Source: a virus. From it: a stretch of DNA of 64,000 nucleotides. This document shows positions 7,568-14,246 of this stretch, in pieces. Location: positions 1 to 64,000 of IMG/VR virus record IMGVR_UViG_3300023082_000001; one strand, 5' to 3'. The position numbers and the translations under genes are program-made. How positions within the stretch are numbered: the stretch's first letter is position 1; each line of letters opens with the position of its first letter. The notes beneath the pieces are model-generated. The model ran no database searches. It was not told the DNA's origin and saw only the letters and a program-made list of their open reading frames with translations.

Positions 7568-8042
7568 TTTGCTTCTCCTCAAATACAGTCACAATATCAG
7601 AATAGTCGTAATTGCAATCTTCTACGTTTTTATCCCAATCTAGTGTTGCAACATATTCAAAAATACCATGAGGGTCTGAATCGTTATGCTCTAAATCAAT
7701 AACAGCTAGAACATTTTTCATATAATTTGTTGGACATGTGTGTTCATTATAGTAGTATTCATGATTGCTTTCGGCATCAGAGAAAGACATCCCCTCAACT
7801 ACCAAACCCACATTACCGTTTTTAAGCAACACAATGTTTTTATTTACACGCTCTCCGATTGCTTGGGTAAACACCTCACCACTTTTTTTAAAAATAATAC
7901 GATAACGTTCACCACAACTATCACAATACCAAGAAGTTGAAATATCAGTATTCAATAGATGGTCAATACTACTTGTTTGTTTTTCACAACATGGACATAC
8001 AGCATAGTTTTTTGTTTCTACCACAGGTATCATTTGTTTCAT
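7557..8042 (-). CDS. Zinc-ribbon protein, 161 aa
   Basis: An N-terminal CPCC-x(n)-CDSC pattern (about residues 17-43: AVCPCCEKQ, WYCDSCGER) forms a typical treble-clef or ribbon zinc site. The rest is acidic, with no recognised catalytic motif. Such proteins often bind nucleic acid or host transcription factors, but a specific role cannot be given. Overlaps the upstream gene by 4 bases. Confidence 0.65.
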   Translation of the reverse strand: MKQMIPVVETKNYAVCPCCEKQTSSIDHLLNTDISTSWYCDSCGERYRIIFKKSGEVFTQAIGERVNKNIVLLKNGNVGLVVEGMSFSDAESNHEYYYNEHTCPTNYMKNVLAVIDLEHNDSDPHGIFEYVATLDWDKNVEDCNYDYSDIVTVFEEKQNDN

Positions 8043-8395
8043 TCTATATACTCCACTTCAACGACATGATAGCCATGAAAGTCATCTGTTGTATTCAAAT
8101 CATAATCGGGATACTTTGCTGAAATGTCTTCAAAGGCTTTCTCCTCAACCTCATTGATCATTTCCTCATACTTATCCCAACCTTCGCTGTCATAATCATC
8201 CACTGGCTTTTTAATGTCAATAGATAATTCTGAAATAAGCTTCTGATATTCATTGTCAATAACCTTGTCATATTTGCAAGGTGTCACTGAAATATATTTA
8301 TCAGCATCTTCTTTCTTTGCAAATGCCTGCACAGGCCAGATCATGTAGTCATCATACATTCCAGCGGCTGCTTGGACTAAGTAGATTTTATTCAT
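8039..8395 (-). CDS. Hypothetical acidic protein, 118 aa
   Basis: Not recognised. Starts MNKIYLVQAAAGMYDDYMIW, a pattern of one beta strand with small residues, then a long acidic helix (EGWDKYEEMINEVEEKAFED). Overlaps both neighbours by 4 bases. Confidence 0.65.
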   Translation of the reverse strand: MNKIYLVQAAAGMYDDYMIWPVQAFAKKEDADKYISVTPCKYDKVIDNEYQKLISELSIDIKKPVDDYDSEGWDKYEEMINEVEEKAFEDISAKYPDYDLNTTDDFHGYHVVEVEYIE

Positions 8396-8745
8396 TGCTT
8401 TTGCTCCAAATGGAATTCCATAATCAACGCTCCAAGGCTACGTGAGTTCCAAGTAGGATTCAACGTTACCAATTCATTCAAATTACTGCAACCTGTTGTC
8501 TCCAAAAACTCTTTGATATCAACGCCCAGATTTTTAGCAACCTTACGAATTCCTTTGGCTCCGATATCGTGCTTCTGGGGAAGACGGATATTCAGTTCAC
8601 TAGCTTTAGCGGCCCAGTAGGGCTCATCCACGTAAATGAGTTTAAGATTCTTCTCAGCATACACTTTCTTAGCATCTCTTGACGCTTGAGCTTTCTGCTG
8701 AGAAATTAGGCGTTCTTCTGCATTCATGCTTGGGAGGTTACTCAT
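8392..8745 (-). CDS. Hypothetical helical protein, 117 aa
   Basis: Not recognised. The chosen ATG at 8745 (MSNLPSMNAEERL) sits just inside the end of the upstream gene with AGGAG nearby; the longer frame to 8781 has no ribosome-binding sequence. The middle (KHDIGAKGIRKVAKNLGVD) looks like a small helix-turn-helix, so DNA binding is possible. Confidence 0.6.
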   Translation of the reverse strand: MSNLPSMNAEERLISQQKAQASRDAKKVYAEKNLKLIYVDEPYWAAKASELNIRLPQKHDIGAKGIRKVAKNLGVDIKEFLETTGCSNLNELVTLNPTWNSRSLGALIMEFHLEQKQ

Positions 8746-8929
8746 TAGCTGATTGCTCCTGTGCCCACTTGACTCCAGCAAGGAAAGCTTTTTCTAGCTC
8801 TTCTTTCTCATCAAGACCTTCCCAATCTGCCAAGTCACCCAAAGTCACATTCATCTCTTCTCCATGCCAATCCCACCAAGTACGTGGGGATTTCAAGTAT
8901 TCCTTAAAAGCTTCAAATTTATCCACCAT
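8738..8929 (-). CDS. Hypothetical protein, 63 aa
   Basis: Not recognised. Tryptophan-rich (TWWDWHGEEMN) with an acidic helix and no cysteines. It is the first gene after a 127-base gap holding a possible extended -10 promoter, with TAGGAGAG ahead of the ATG. Confidence 0.65.
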   Translation of the reverse strand: MVDKFEAFKEYLKSPRTWWDWHGEEMNVTLGDLADWEGLDEKEELEKAFLAGVKWAQEQSANE

Positions 8930-9023
8930 TCTCTCCTAAATAAACCTATTGATTTTAACACCATAAAACAACGCTACTATGTGGGGTCTGTGTACTGCAT
9001 CAAAATTATCTTTAACGCAGCTA

Positions 9024-9029
9024 ATCATA
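9024..9029 (-). promoter_or_regulatory. Possible extended -10 promoter, leftward
   Basis: On the minus strand the gap 8930-9056 contains TGGTATGAT, that is TATGAT with the TGn extension, but the region 17 bases upstream (GTAGAT) is a poor -35. The gap is the longest between genes in this arm after the control region, so a weak internal promoter is plausible. Confidence 0.35.
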
Positions 9030-9056
9030 CCACATTTTCCCACGATATCTACTATA

Positions 9057-9305
9057 TTACGTCGTTTCTGAGGGGTATTTCCTCCACTCTTTCTCTAACA
9101 GCAATTTATAGTGATCATGATAGATCAAACCGCGAGTTTTACACTTCAAAGCCAGTCTACGTGAAATACCTTCTTGTTTACCTTTTCCGGGGTAGAAGAA
9201 AAACTTATCCCACGCATTAGCTTGCTTTATGAAATCTTCAGCCAAACCATACCACTTCTCTAACACAACTTTAGCATGCTCAAGATGCCACGTTGATGTT
9301 TTCAT
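9057..9305 (-). CDS. Hypothetical basic protein, 82 aa
   Basis: Not recognised. Basic and aromatic, with several Trp and His residues (STWHLEHAKVVLEKWYG). No signal peptide. It follows its upstream neighbour with no gap. Confidence 0.65.
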   Translation of the reverse strand: MKTSTWHLEHAKVVLEKWYGLAEDFIKQANAWDKFFFYPGKGKQEGISRRLALKCKTRGLIYHDHYKLLLEKEWRKYPSETT

Positions 9306-9509
9306 TTATTCATCTCCCAACATAATCTCAACAGCCTTCTTCACATGCACAGGAATATTCCCCAATGCTATCTCCCCCACTTCCCCTGCACTCCCTCCAT
9401 TAACATAGCCTATGTACTCCACTTTAGCAATAGTGTTGTCAGTATTAATGTGGACAATGTATGTTGATTCCTCTGAAGGGGAGGATATTCGTATGTGGAT
9501 TGTTTTCAT
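9306..9509 (-). CDS. Hypothetical protein, 67 aa
   Basis: Not recognised. Predicted beta-rich N-terminal half and a short amphipathic helix at the C terminus (PVHVKKAVEIMLGDE). It overlaps the upstream gene by 4 bases. Confidence 0.65.
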   Translation of the reverse strand: MKTIHIRISSPSEESTYIVHINTDNTIAKVEYIGYVNGGSAGEVGEIALGNIPVHVKKAVEIMLGDE

Positions 9510-9805
9510 TGATCACCCTTCATAAGTTTCAAACACTCTGCACGCATTGGTGAAAACATCCACTGATGCTTTTCATTTGGCATAGCATTGTCATTTTCTT
9601 TAACCAAACGACTTAGCATATCTTTTATGCTATCCAATTCTTTATCAAGTTTCTGGATGTCCTCATCTTGCTCATCAACACACTGATCCAGCAGGTTAAG
9701 GACCAAAATAACTTCCTCTTTAGTTGCCTTAATTTCAGGATGACCACCAGCAGCTTGCCACACTTCTTGCAAGGAAATCATTTCACAATTCTCATAATCT
9801 TTCAT
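9506..9805 (-). CDS. Hypothetical coiled-coil protein, 99 aa
   Basis: Not recognised. The middle is an acidic coiled coil (LDQCVDEQDEDIQKLDKELD), so it likely forms dimers. Four-base overlaps on both sides place it in the early operon. Confidence 0.65.
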   Translation of the reverse strand: MKDYENCEMISLQEVWQAAGGHPEIKATKEEVILVLNLLDQCVDEQDEDIQKLDKELDSIKDMLSRLVKENDNAMPNEKHQWMFSPMRAECLKLMKGDQ

Positions 9806-10245
9806 TTCAGATTTCCTTCATCGAAGACATCAAAGTCAGGATATTTTATAAAATCAATTTTCTTAGGCCATTCCCATTCTGCTTCATAGGCATTGGTTCC
9901 ATTAACTTCCATATCCTCTTGAGAATTTCTGTGTAAAGTCCAATTACTGCACTCTTCATACTTGCTTTCCAGCATCCACCTATTGGCAATCACTGGTAAC
10001 ATCTCCAAAAACTTCTCAATCGTGTAGTCATAATTCTTAAGCTCACTGTGGAATTTAACAAGACTGCCTTGAGCATATTTTATGCTGTCACCGGAAAAAG
10101 GTATCCAATGTAGTCGGCTGTACCCAACATAAGGTTTAACTTCCACCACTAACTCAGCAACCTTCTCCCAACTAGTCACGAATGCCTCGGCAATCTCTCG
10201 TGACTTGAACTCTACCGTACCTTGCAGTTCTGTATACATCCCCAT
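9802..10245 (-). CDS. Hypothetical protein, 147 aa
   Basis: Not recognised. Starts MGMYTELQGTVEFKSREIAEAF and is rich in Trp and Tyr across its length, suggesting a compact beta/alpha domain. Its ATG is joined by TAATG overlap to the 53-aa GTG-start ORF upstream, with AAAGGAG ahead. Confidence 0.7.
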   Translation of the reverse strand: MGMYTELQGTVEFKSREIAEAFVTSWEKVAELVVEVKPYVGYSRLHWIPFSGDSIKYAQGSLVKFHSELKNYDYTIEKFLEMLPVIANRWMLESKYEECSNWTLHRNSQEDMEVNGTNAYEAEWEWPKKIDFIKYPDFDVFDEGNLK

Positions 10246-10406
10246 TACATATTCTCCTTTACGTATTTCTCAGCAGACCTTCCCGTCACATACCAGTCCA
10301 TCATTTTGCTGTAGTCTTTCTTTGAAAGCTCAGTGTCAGGGACAAGTTCTTTGACAGATTGCACAAATGCTATCCATCCGTTTTGTGTGGGAGGGGTGGT
10401 TTTCAC
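10245..10406 (-). CDS. Small GTG-start protein, 53 aa
   Basis: No ATG is available early in this frame. A GTG at 10406 overlaps the TGA of the upstream gene (GTGA) and has CGGAG about 9 bases upstream; the TAA at 10245 overlaps the ATG of the next gene. The product begins MKTTPPTQNGWIAF and has a helical second half with KKDYSKMMDWY. Coupling at both ends makes it a real gene that simple ATG calling misses. Confidence 0.6.
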   Translation of the reverse strand: MKTTPPTQNGWIAFVQSVKELVPDTELSKKDYSKMMDWYVTGRSAEKYVKENM

Positions 10407-10789
10407 AAGTAGCACTCCGAGTATAGAACACCCTCTGTGAACACTTCTTTAATTTGACCGGCACCATTTGCCACACCCCAAGCCTCCTCTCGTGACATCC
10501 ACACTCCCCACTGATCTACAAATCCTTGATCTGTTGCTACAGAATGTGCCTTACAGTCAATGTTCAGGTTATCAATAGTCATTCGCATGATTGGGCAGAA
10601 ATGTTCATTGCCTACGATCAGATGTCCATCTACAATACAAGCTGCCATGCTCACCACACGCTGTACATTATTAAACCTCTCCCACACAGGTATGTAAGAT
10701 CCATCTGTCATACCATGAACCCATGACAAGTGGTTCAGGAATTCACTACCGTATTTAGTAATCTCTTGCATAATTTTCTCCGCACACAT
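10403..10789 (-). CDS. Hypothetical protein, 128 aa
   Basis: Not recognised. Contains several His, Cys and Asp residues (HFCPIMRMTI, DCKAHSVATDQG) that could coordinate metal, but no known motif. First gene after the promoter at 10816-10844. Confidence 0.65.
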   Translation of the reverse strand: MCAEKIMQEITKYGSEFLNHLSWVHGMTDGSYIPVWERFNNVQRVVSMAACIVDGHLIVGNEHFCPIMRMTIDNLNIDCKAHSVATDQGFVDQWGVWMSREEAWGVANGAGQIKEVFTEGVLYSECYL

Positions 10790-10815
10790 TTGTGCATTTC
10801 TGTTTGTCTGTAGCC

Positions 10816-10844
10816 ATTCTAAGGTATACTTGTGGAATGTGCAA
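10816..10844 (-). promoter_or_regulatory. sigma70-type promoter, leftward, with CCCCTTGCACA box
   Basis: On the minus strand TTGCAC (10844-10839) and TAGAAT (10821-10816) are 17 bases apart in the gap between the metallopeptidase gene and the 128-aa gene. The -35 lies in ATTCCCCTTGCACA, which is repeated exactly at the promoter at 11323-11351. Confidence 0.65.
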
Positions 10845-10851
10845 GGGGAAT

Positions 10852-11292
10852 CTAAAGCATTCTGTCATAAGAATGAAAAACATCTGTTGCCTTCTGAGCA
10901 CAGCCATATTCTCTTTTAGCTCTTTTCCAATAAGTCTGGAAAAGCTCCCTTGCACGGGTGCTGTCAAACCTATTCTTTTGCACCCTTTTTGCAAACTTCC
11001 AAGCGATGTACTCTTCTTTCATCGTATCCGCCACAGATTGCTCATACTCAGCACAAGACTTTGCACGATAATACATTCTACGGTGTCTTAAGATGTGTCC
11101 AACCTCGTGCAGAAAAGAATCCATGAAACCTTGATAGAATGGGTTGATAAACACTGTACACTCTGTTTTCTTGTAATCTTTATAATAAGTCATTTTGAAT
11201 TCAGCATGAGACAATCTGAAGACTGGCATCCACAGAATATTGTATTTCCTGCACAGCTTGTAAGCGTAAATCCATTGTGCTAGCTTGTTCAT
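10852..11292 (-). CDS. HEVGH zinc metallopeptidase-like protein, 146 aa
   Basis: Residues about 60-70 (SFLHEVGHILRH) contain the HExxH zinc-peptidase motif with flanking hydrophobics, and a downstream acidic helix (MKEEYIAWKFAKR) gives the E-x2-A-x2-FA pattern typical of ImmA/IrrE-like (M78) peptidases. Size also fits. That family cleaves repressors or anti-repressors. It is the first gene of the leftward early arm, so it would be made right after infection. Start is the ATG at 11292 with AGGTG at 6 bases; an in-frame GTG three codons earlier is an alternative. The target is unknown. Confidence 0.7.
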   Translation of the reverse strand: MNKLAQWIYAYKLCRKYNILWMPVFRLSHAEFKMTYYKDYKKTECTVFINPFYQGFMDSFLHEVGHILRHRRMYYRAKSCAEYEQSVADTMKEEYIAWKFAKRVQKNRFDSTRARELFQTYWKRAKREYGCAQKATDVFHSYDRML

Positions 11293-11322
11293 GTCAATCA
11301 CCTATGTGTTGTGTATGGCATG

Positions 11323-11351
11323 ATTTTATCTGAGGATAGTGCTGTGTGCAA
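11323..11351 (-). promoter_or_regulatory. Head promoter of the leftward early arm
   Basis: On the minus strand TTGCAC (11351-11346) and TAAAAT (11328-11323) are separated by 17 bases, about 30 bases upstream of the metallopeptidase start. It shares the ATTCCCCTTGCACA sequence with the promoter at 10816-10844. Confidence 0.7.
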
Positions 11352-11419
11352 GGGGAATTTGAGATTATTTTTAGGAGGGCATCATAGATGCTGTTGGATA
11401 TTATTTGTGAAGAAAGGGG

Positions 11420-11447
11420 TTGACGTGGGGAGAAAGCGTGGTATTCT
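11420..11447 (+). promoter_or_regulatory. sigma70-type promoter, rightward
   Basis: TTGACG (11420-11425) and TATTCT (11442-11447) are separated by 16 bases in the divergent control region between the early arm and the polymerase-like gene. The leader to the TTG start at 11619 would be about 165 bases. Nothing convincing is coded in 11302-11618. Confidence 0.5.
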
Positions 11448-11542
11448 GTGTCTTATCTGTGGGAGAGCAGTAAGGTTTCTTTGGAGAAAGTACCGAGTAG
11501 CAAGGGGTACAAACCCATATAAACCGTGGGCTGTAGGCTAGT

Positions 11543-11571
11543 TTGTGTACTGGAATACATGTATCTAGTAT
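11543..11571 (+). promoter_or_regulatory. Second rightward promoter candidate
   Basis: TTGTGT (11543-11548) and TAGTAT (11566-11571) are separated by 17 bases, about 48 bases upstream of the polymerase-like gene start. Weaker -35 than the neighbour at 11420, but better placed. Confidence 0.45.
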
Positions 11572-11618
11572 CACCACTATCTATCTACTAATATTTACAA
11601 CCAATAGGAGGAGAGTAG

Positions 11619-12977
11619 TTGATTTATGAATTAAGTAAGATGAAAGAATCAGAAGTATATTCTACTAATCTAAGATGTGTAAGAAGCTATATTTATTATC
11701 ATGAATCTAAATACTACAAGAAGATAGTAGATCATATACTAGAGCATACAGAGGAAAGATGGGAAGAAGCAGTTAGATGGTGGATAAGTAATAGTGCTCG
11801 TGCCATTAAACATAAGGCTACTGGATTTGTATTTAGCTTAGATAAGAATACATATACCAAATCTGTTCAAGGTATTGGATACAGGAAAGTTAAATCTTTA
11901 GTTGATTTTCTTGAGCAAAAGGGTTATATTGATCTTTATAAAGGTTATGTGAAGTCTTGGAAAACAGTTAACGGTAAACCAAAACCTGATGTTGTTGTTC
12001 CCTCATGCCTGATATTTCGTAAGCGAACACTAGATATGTGGGAAGGAGTGGACGTTTCCTATAACCTATGGCGAGACCTTGAAGAAAGTGATCTTGCTAT
12101 CATTCGTAATCGGGAGACTAAAGAATTAATGTCTACTCGTGGTCACAAAGGTTTTAAAGATATCAAATCTGAGGTGAGGAACATGAATAACAGTTTGGAA
12201 GGTGCAGACATTACATTCGATGGTAAGCCAATTGCTGATGTTGCATATCGTCGTATCTTCAGTGGTGATTTGGATAAAGGTGGTAGACTGTACACGCTCG
12301 GTGGTGGTGTCCAACTTCTTCCACAACACATTAGGGCATCGTCCTTAAGGATTGATGGTGAAGCTGTAGTTGAGCTAGACTACTCAGCTATTCACCCCAG
12401 TATCTGCTACCAACAGATGTATAATAACGATGGCTTTAATATTTATGATGTAATGGGAACTGAGTTCTCCCCTTATGATGCTGACTTATCATTCGTTAAA
12501 GTGGATGAGAAGCTAAAAGATCAATGGGAAACATTGACGGGTAAGAAGCACAATCCTAGGCGTTCACTGGCAAAGCTTGGAATTCTTATTGGTATGAATT
12601 CCGACGATATGAACAGCGCAGCGTGGACACTTGGTAACAAGGTGAAGCTTGACAGAGAGAAAGAGGTGGAAGACCAAGAGTTTTATGCTTTAGTTGGTAA
12701 GACAGACTACGGTAAAGTGTTAGAAGCTGTGAGAAGCCATAACGATTTTATTAGAGATATGTTCTTTAATGATGGCGGCATTATGCTTCAGAATATTGAC
12801 AGCAAGATTATGATGAACATTGTTGGTGCAATGGGTGAGAAAGGTCATGCTGTTTTAGCCTATCACGACAGTGTTTTGGTTAAGGAGTCAGCAGAAGATG
12901 ATTTGAGAGAAGCTATGTTTACAGCATGGAAAACAGTCTTAAGTGATACAACATTTTGTAAGGTGGATAAGAAATGA
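11619..12977 (+). CDS. Minimal family-A-polymerase-like protein
   Basis: 452 aa. The second half carries the order of motifs seen in the family A polymerase palm and fingers: GGRLYT near 221-226 (compare the GRL segment of Pol I), VELDYSAIHPS at 251-261 (motif A, Asp254), RRSLAKLGILIGMNS at 314-328 (motif B, Arg315 and Lys319) and AYHDSVLV at 414-421 (motif C, His416-Asp417). Spacing is like Pol I. There is no exonuclease domain. Residues about 85-115 look like a winged helix. The Ser after motif C Asp is as in T7-type RNA polymerases, so DNA polymerase, primase or RNA polymerase activity are all possible. The start is a TTG behind a strong AGGAGGAG. It is separate from the canonical polymerase at 61084. 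Confidence 0.7.
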   Translation: MIYELSKMKESEVYSTNLRCVRSYIYYHESKYYKKIVDHILEHTEERWEEAVRWWISNSARAIKHKATGFVFSLDKNTYTKSVQGIGYRKVKSLVDFLEQKGYIDLYKGYVKSWKTVNGKPKPDVVVPSCLIFRKRTLDMWEGVDVSYNLWRDLEESDLAIIRNRETKELMSTRGHKGFKDIKSEVRNMNNSLEGADITFDGKPIADVAYRRIFSGDLDKGGRLYTLGGGVQLLPQHIRASSLRIDGEAVVELDYSAIHPSICYQQMYNNDGFNIYDVMGTEFSPYDADLSFVKVDEKLKDQWETLTGKKHNPRRSLAKLGILIGMNSDDMNSAAWTLGNKVKLDREKEVEDQEFYALVGKTDYGKVLEAVRSHNDFIRDMFFNDGGIMLQNIDSKIMMNIVGAMGEKGHAVLAYHDSVLVKESAEDDLREAMFTAWKTVLSDTTFCKVDKK

Positions 12978-13168
12978 AAATCAATATTGAAGATGTCCTA
13001 GCAGCACAAGCTGTCCGACACGAAATAAACAATCAGGATATTTATGGCATTGAGTGGTATCAAGATGGTAAAAAGCTAAATATTCCAGACTCAGTATTAG
13101 AATCTTGGAGATTCACTGGATTGTCCAACACTGATTTTGTTAACTTTTGTTTGGATGAGATTGAATAA
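12974..13168 (+). CDS. Hypothetical protein, 64 aa
   Basis: Not recognised. Overlaps the polymerase-like gene by 4 bases (ATGA), so it is translationally coupled to it and may be a partner. Acidic and mixed alpha/beta by composition (KINIEDVLAAQAV, KKLNIPDSVLESW). Confidence 0.65.
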   Translation: MKINIEDVLAAQAVRHEINNQDIYGIEWYQDGKKLNIPDSVLESWRFTGLSNTDFVNFCLDEIE

Positions 13169-13181
13169 TATAAAATAACAC

Positions 13182-13210
13182 TTGACACGTCCGCGTGTCA
13201 TTGGTAATAT
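13182..13210 (+). promoter_or_regulatory. Promoter overlapped by a perfect palindrome
   Basis: TTGACA (13182-13187) and TAATAT (13205-13210) are 17 bases apart. The -35 and spacer contain the perfect inverted repeat TGACACG-TCCG-CGTGTCA (13183-13200), a likely operator. The zinc-ribbon gene starts at 13247. A related TTGACAC-N6-GTGTC element precedes the lysis genes at 43283. Confidence 0.65.
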
Positions 13211-13246
13211 CTATTAATCAAACAAAACTAAATTAAGGAATTAATA

Positions 13247-13456
13247 ATGTCACGCTGTCTCTGCTGCAACATTGAGATGAAGTGGAGAGATTTTAAAATG
13301 TTGCAGGATGATGGTAGTGAGGAAAATCTTTGCTCAAGTTGTCTTTCAATTGCTTACTCCCCAAATCATTGCAAAACCCATTTTTATCAATTTGAAGATA
13401 TCACTGAGGTATTTTTTGATGAAGGCATCACTAGACCTAAGCTATTAAACGATTAA
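13247..13456 (+). CDS. Small zinc-ribbon protein, 69 aa
   Basis: CLCCNIEMKW near the N terminus and LCSSCLSI around residues 27-34 form a CxxC-x(n)-CxxC zinc site. The C-terminal half is acidic and aromatic. Small phage zinc ribbons of this type are frequent but poorly understood; RNA polymerase binding is one possibility, with no direct support. It has its own promoter with an operator-like palindrome. Confidence 0.65.
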   Translation: MSRCLCCNIEMKWRDFKMLQDDGSEENLCSSCLSIAYSPNHCKTHFYQFEDITEVFFDEGITRPKLLND

Positions 13457-13459
13457 TGC

Positions 13460-13488
13460 TTGCAATATGTTATAATATACGGTATAAT
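13460..13488 (+). promoter_or_regulatory. Strong promoter for the tRNA/non-coding region
   Basis: TTGCAA (13460-13465) and consensus TATAAT (13483-13488) are separated by 17 bases. It begins just after the stop of the zinc-ribbon gene and faces about 760 bases without a gene, including tRNA-Asn, so it should produce a tRNA precursor or a structured non-coding transcript. Confidence 0.7.
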
Positions 13489-13823
13489 TATTTGCCACTT
13501 GTGTTCTGGGTGGTGAAAAAAGAATTCCCTTACGTGATATGGCACAACTTTGGCGATTTCCATATGCTTGTCGGCAGGGTGAGAAGTAAGAGAATAAAAA
13601 GTTAGGAATATCTGTTCTGTAAAGACAGATTCATTGAATACTTATTTGGCCTCCGTAAGTTAGTAGGTGATGTGACATTCCTGATAAGCCGTCTTATAAG
13701 AAACAGTACACAAACCCATCTCGCTAACGTTTGTGTGTATGCTTTGCAAGGTGCAAGATAGGGCGTAAAATAATAGAGTATTCTATCAATTCCGCCGTAG
13801 CCCGCACATGCGGAACTAATTAT

Positions 13824-13899
13824 TGGCGATTAGCTCAGTAGGTAGAGCGAGTGACTGTTAATCACTATGTCCCAGATTCGAGTTCTGGATCGCCAGCCA
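13824..13899 (+). tRNA. tRNA-Asn (GTT anticodon)
   Basis: A 76-base cloverleaf. Acceptor TGGCGAT pairs with ATCGCCA; D arm GCTC-AGTAGGTA-GAGC; anticodon stem AGTGA/TCACT with loop CTGTTAA giving anticodon GTT; T arm CCAGA-TTCGAGT-TCTGG; discriminator G and an encoded CCA end. All arms pair perfectly, so this should be functional. It decodes AAC/AAT, which are common in this A+T-rich genome. Confidence 0.95.
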
Positions 13900-13902
13900 A
13901 GC

Positions 13903-13966
13903 ATGCAGTTCGATTCTGCTCGTTAGCTGAGGGTTGGTACGAAATTGGGTTCGATTCCCTGATTAT
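13903..13966 (+). other. Two tRNA T-arm-like remnants
   Basis: Directly downstream of tRNA-Asn, GCAG-TTCGATT-CTGC and GGG-TTCGATT-CCC each reproduce the stem and TTCGATT loop of a tRNA T arm, but I find no matching acceptor, D or anticodon arms. They look like decayed tRNA genes in what was once a longer tRNA cluster, or tRNA-like processing signals. Confidence 0.4.
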
Positions 13967-13985
13967 CCGTTTGGTGACGGAAGCT

Positions 13986-14004
13986 TGACTGATGGAAAGA
14001 CATC
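13986..14004 (+). repeat. 19-base exact repeat, copy 1
   Basis: TGACTGATGGAAAGACATC occurs here and again at 16315-16333, each in a structured gene-free region. The core could fold as GATG-GAAAGA-CATC. Looser similarity extends some 60-70 bases upstream of each copy (TTGGTA-CGAA-TG pattern), so this is a diverged duplicated element. Confidence 0.7.
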
Positions 14005-14118
14005 ATTAATTCTAGTTTCACCCAGCACAGAGCCAGAAGTAAATTCTACATAAATCTGTGTTGTCCTCAAACCAACAACATTTTCTCTCCTCCTATCTTC
14101 AGTGTTGTCGGTTTATTG

Positions 14119-14162
14119 TGTCTTCTAAGTTGCTATCTCCCGATTTAGAAGACATTTCTTTA
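14119..14162 (+). terminator. Intrinsic terminator after the tRNA region
   Basis: TGTCTTCTAA (14119-14128) pairs perfectly with TTAGAAGACA (14145-14154), a 10-base stem with a 16-base loop, followed by TTTCTTT. It would end the transcript from the 13460 promoter before the gene at 14247. Confidence 0.6.
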
Positions 14163-14246
14163 AGTGCTGTTTATCGCTCAGCGAACACAATCTAATTGTA
14201 CCCTAACAGCCTTTAAATAAGTGTATGCACACATAGGAAATTAATC

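Larger units (their letters stand above)
13489..14246 (+). ncRNA. Gene-free structured transcript region around tRNA-Asn
   Basis: About 760 bases with no credible ORF on either strand. Visible hairpins: ATCTGT/ACAGAT near 13610-13632, ACACAAAC/GTTTGTGT near 13707-13737, TTCCGC/GCGGAA near 13790-13815, and CACAGA/TCTGTG near 14025-14065. It holds one tRNA, two T-arm-like remnants and a 19-base repeat shared with 16315-16333, and ends in an intrinsic terminator. Read as one transcript from the 13460 promoter, which is inference; the function apart from tRNA supply is unknown. Confidence 0.45.

Noticed and set aside
11311-11541. 76-codon plus-strand ORF in the control region
   Set aside because: Overlaps promoters in both directions, lacks a ribosome-binding sequence and its composition (Trp/Cys/Arg-rich) is not gene-like.
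13986-14004. CTGATGGAAA-like string recalling a hammerhead ribozyme core
   Set aside because: The required stem II and the CUGAUGA/GAAA spacing are absent in both copies.
13457-14246. Group I intron in the tRNA region
   Set aside because: I looked for P, Q, R and S core elements and found no convincing set; flanking sequence is not an interrupted gene.
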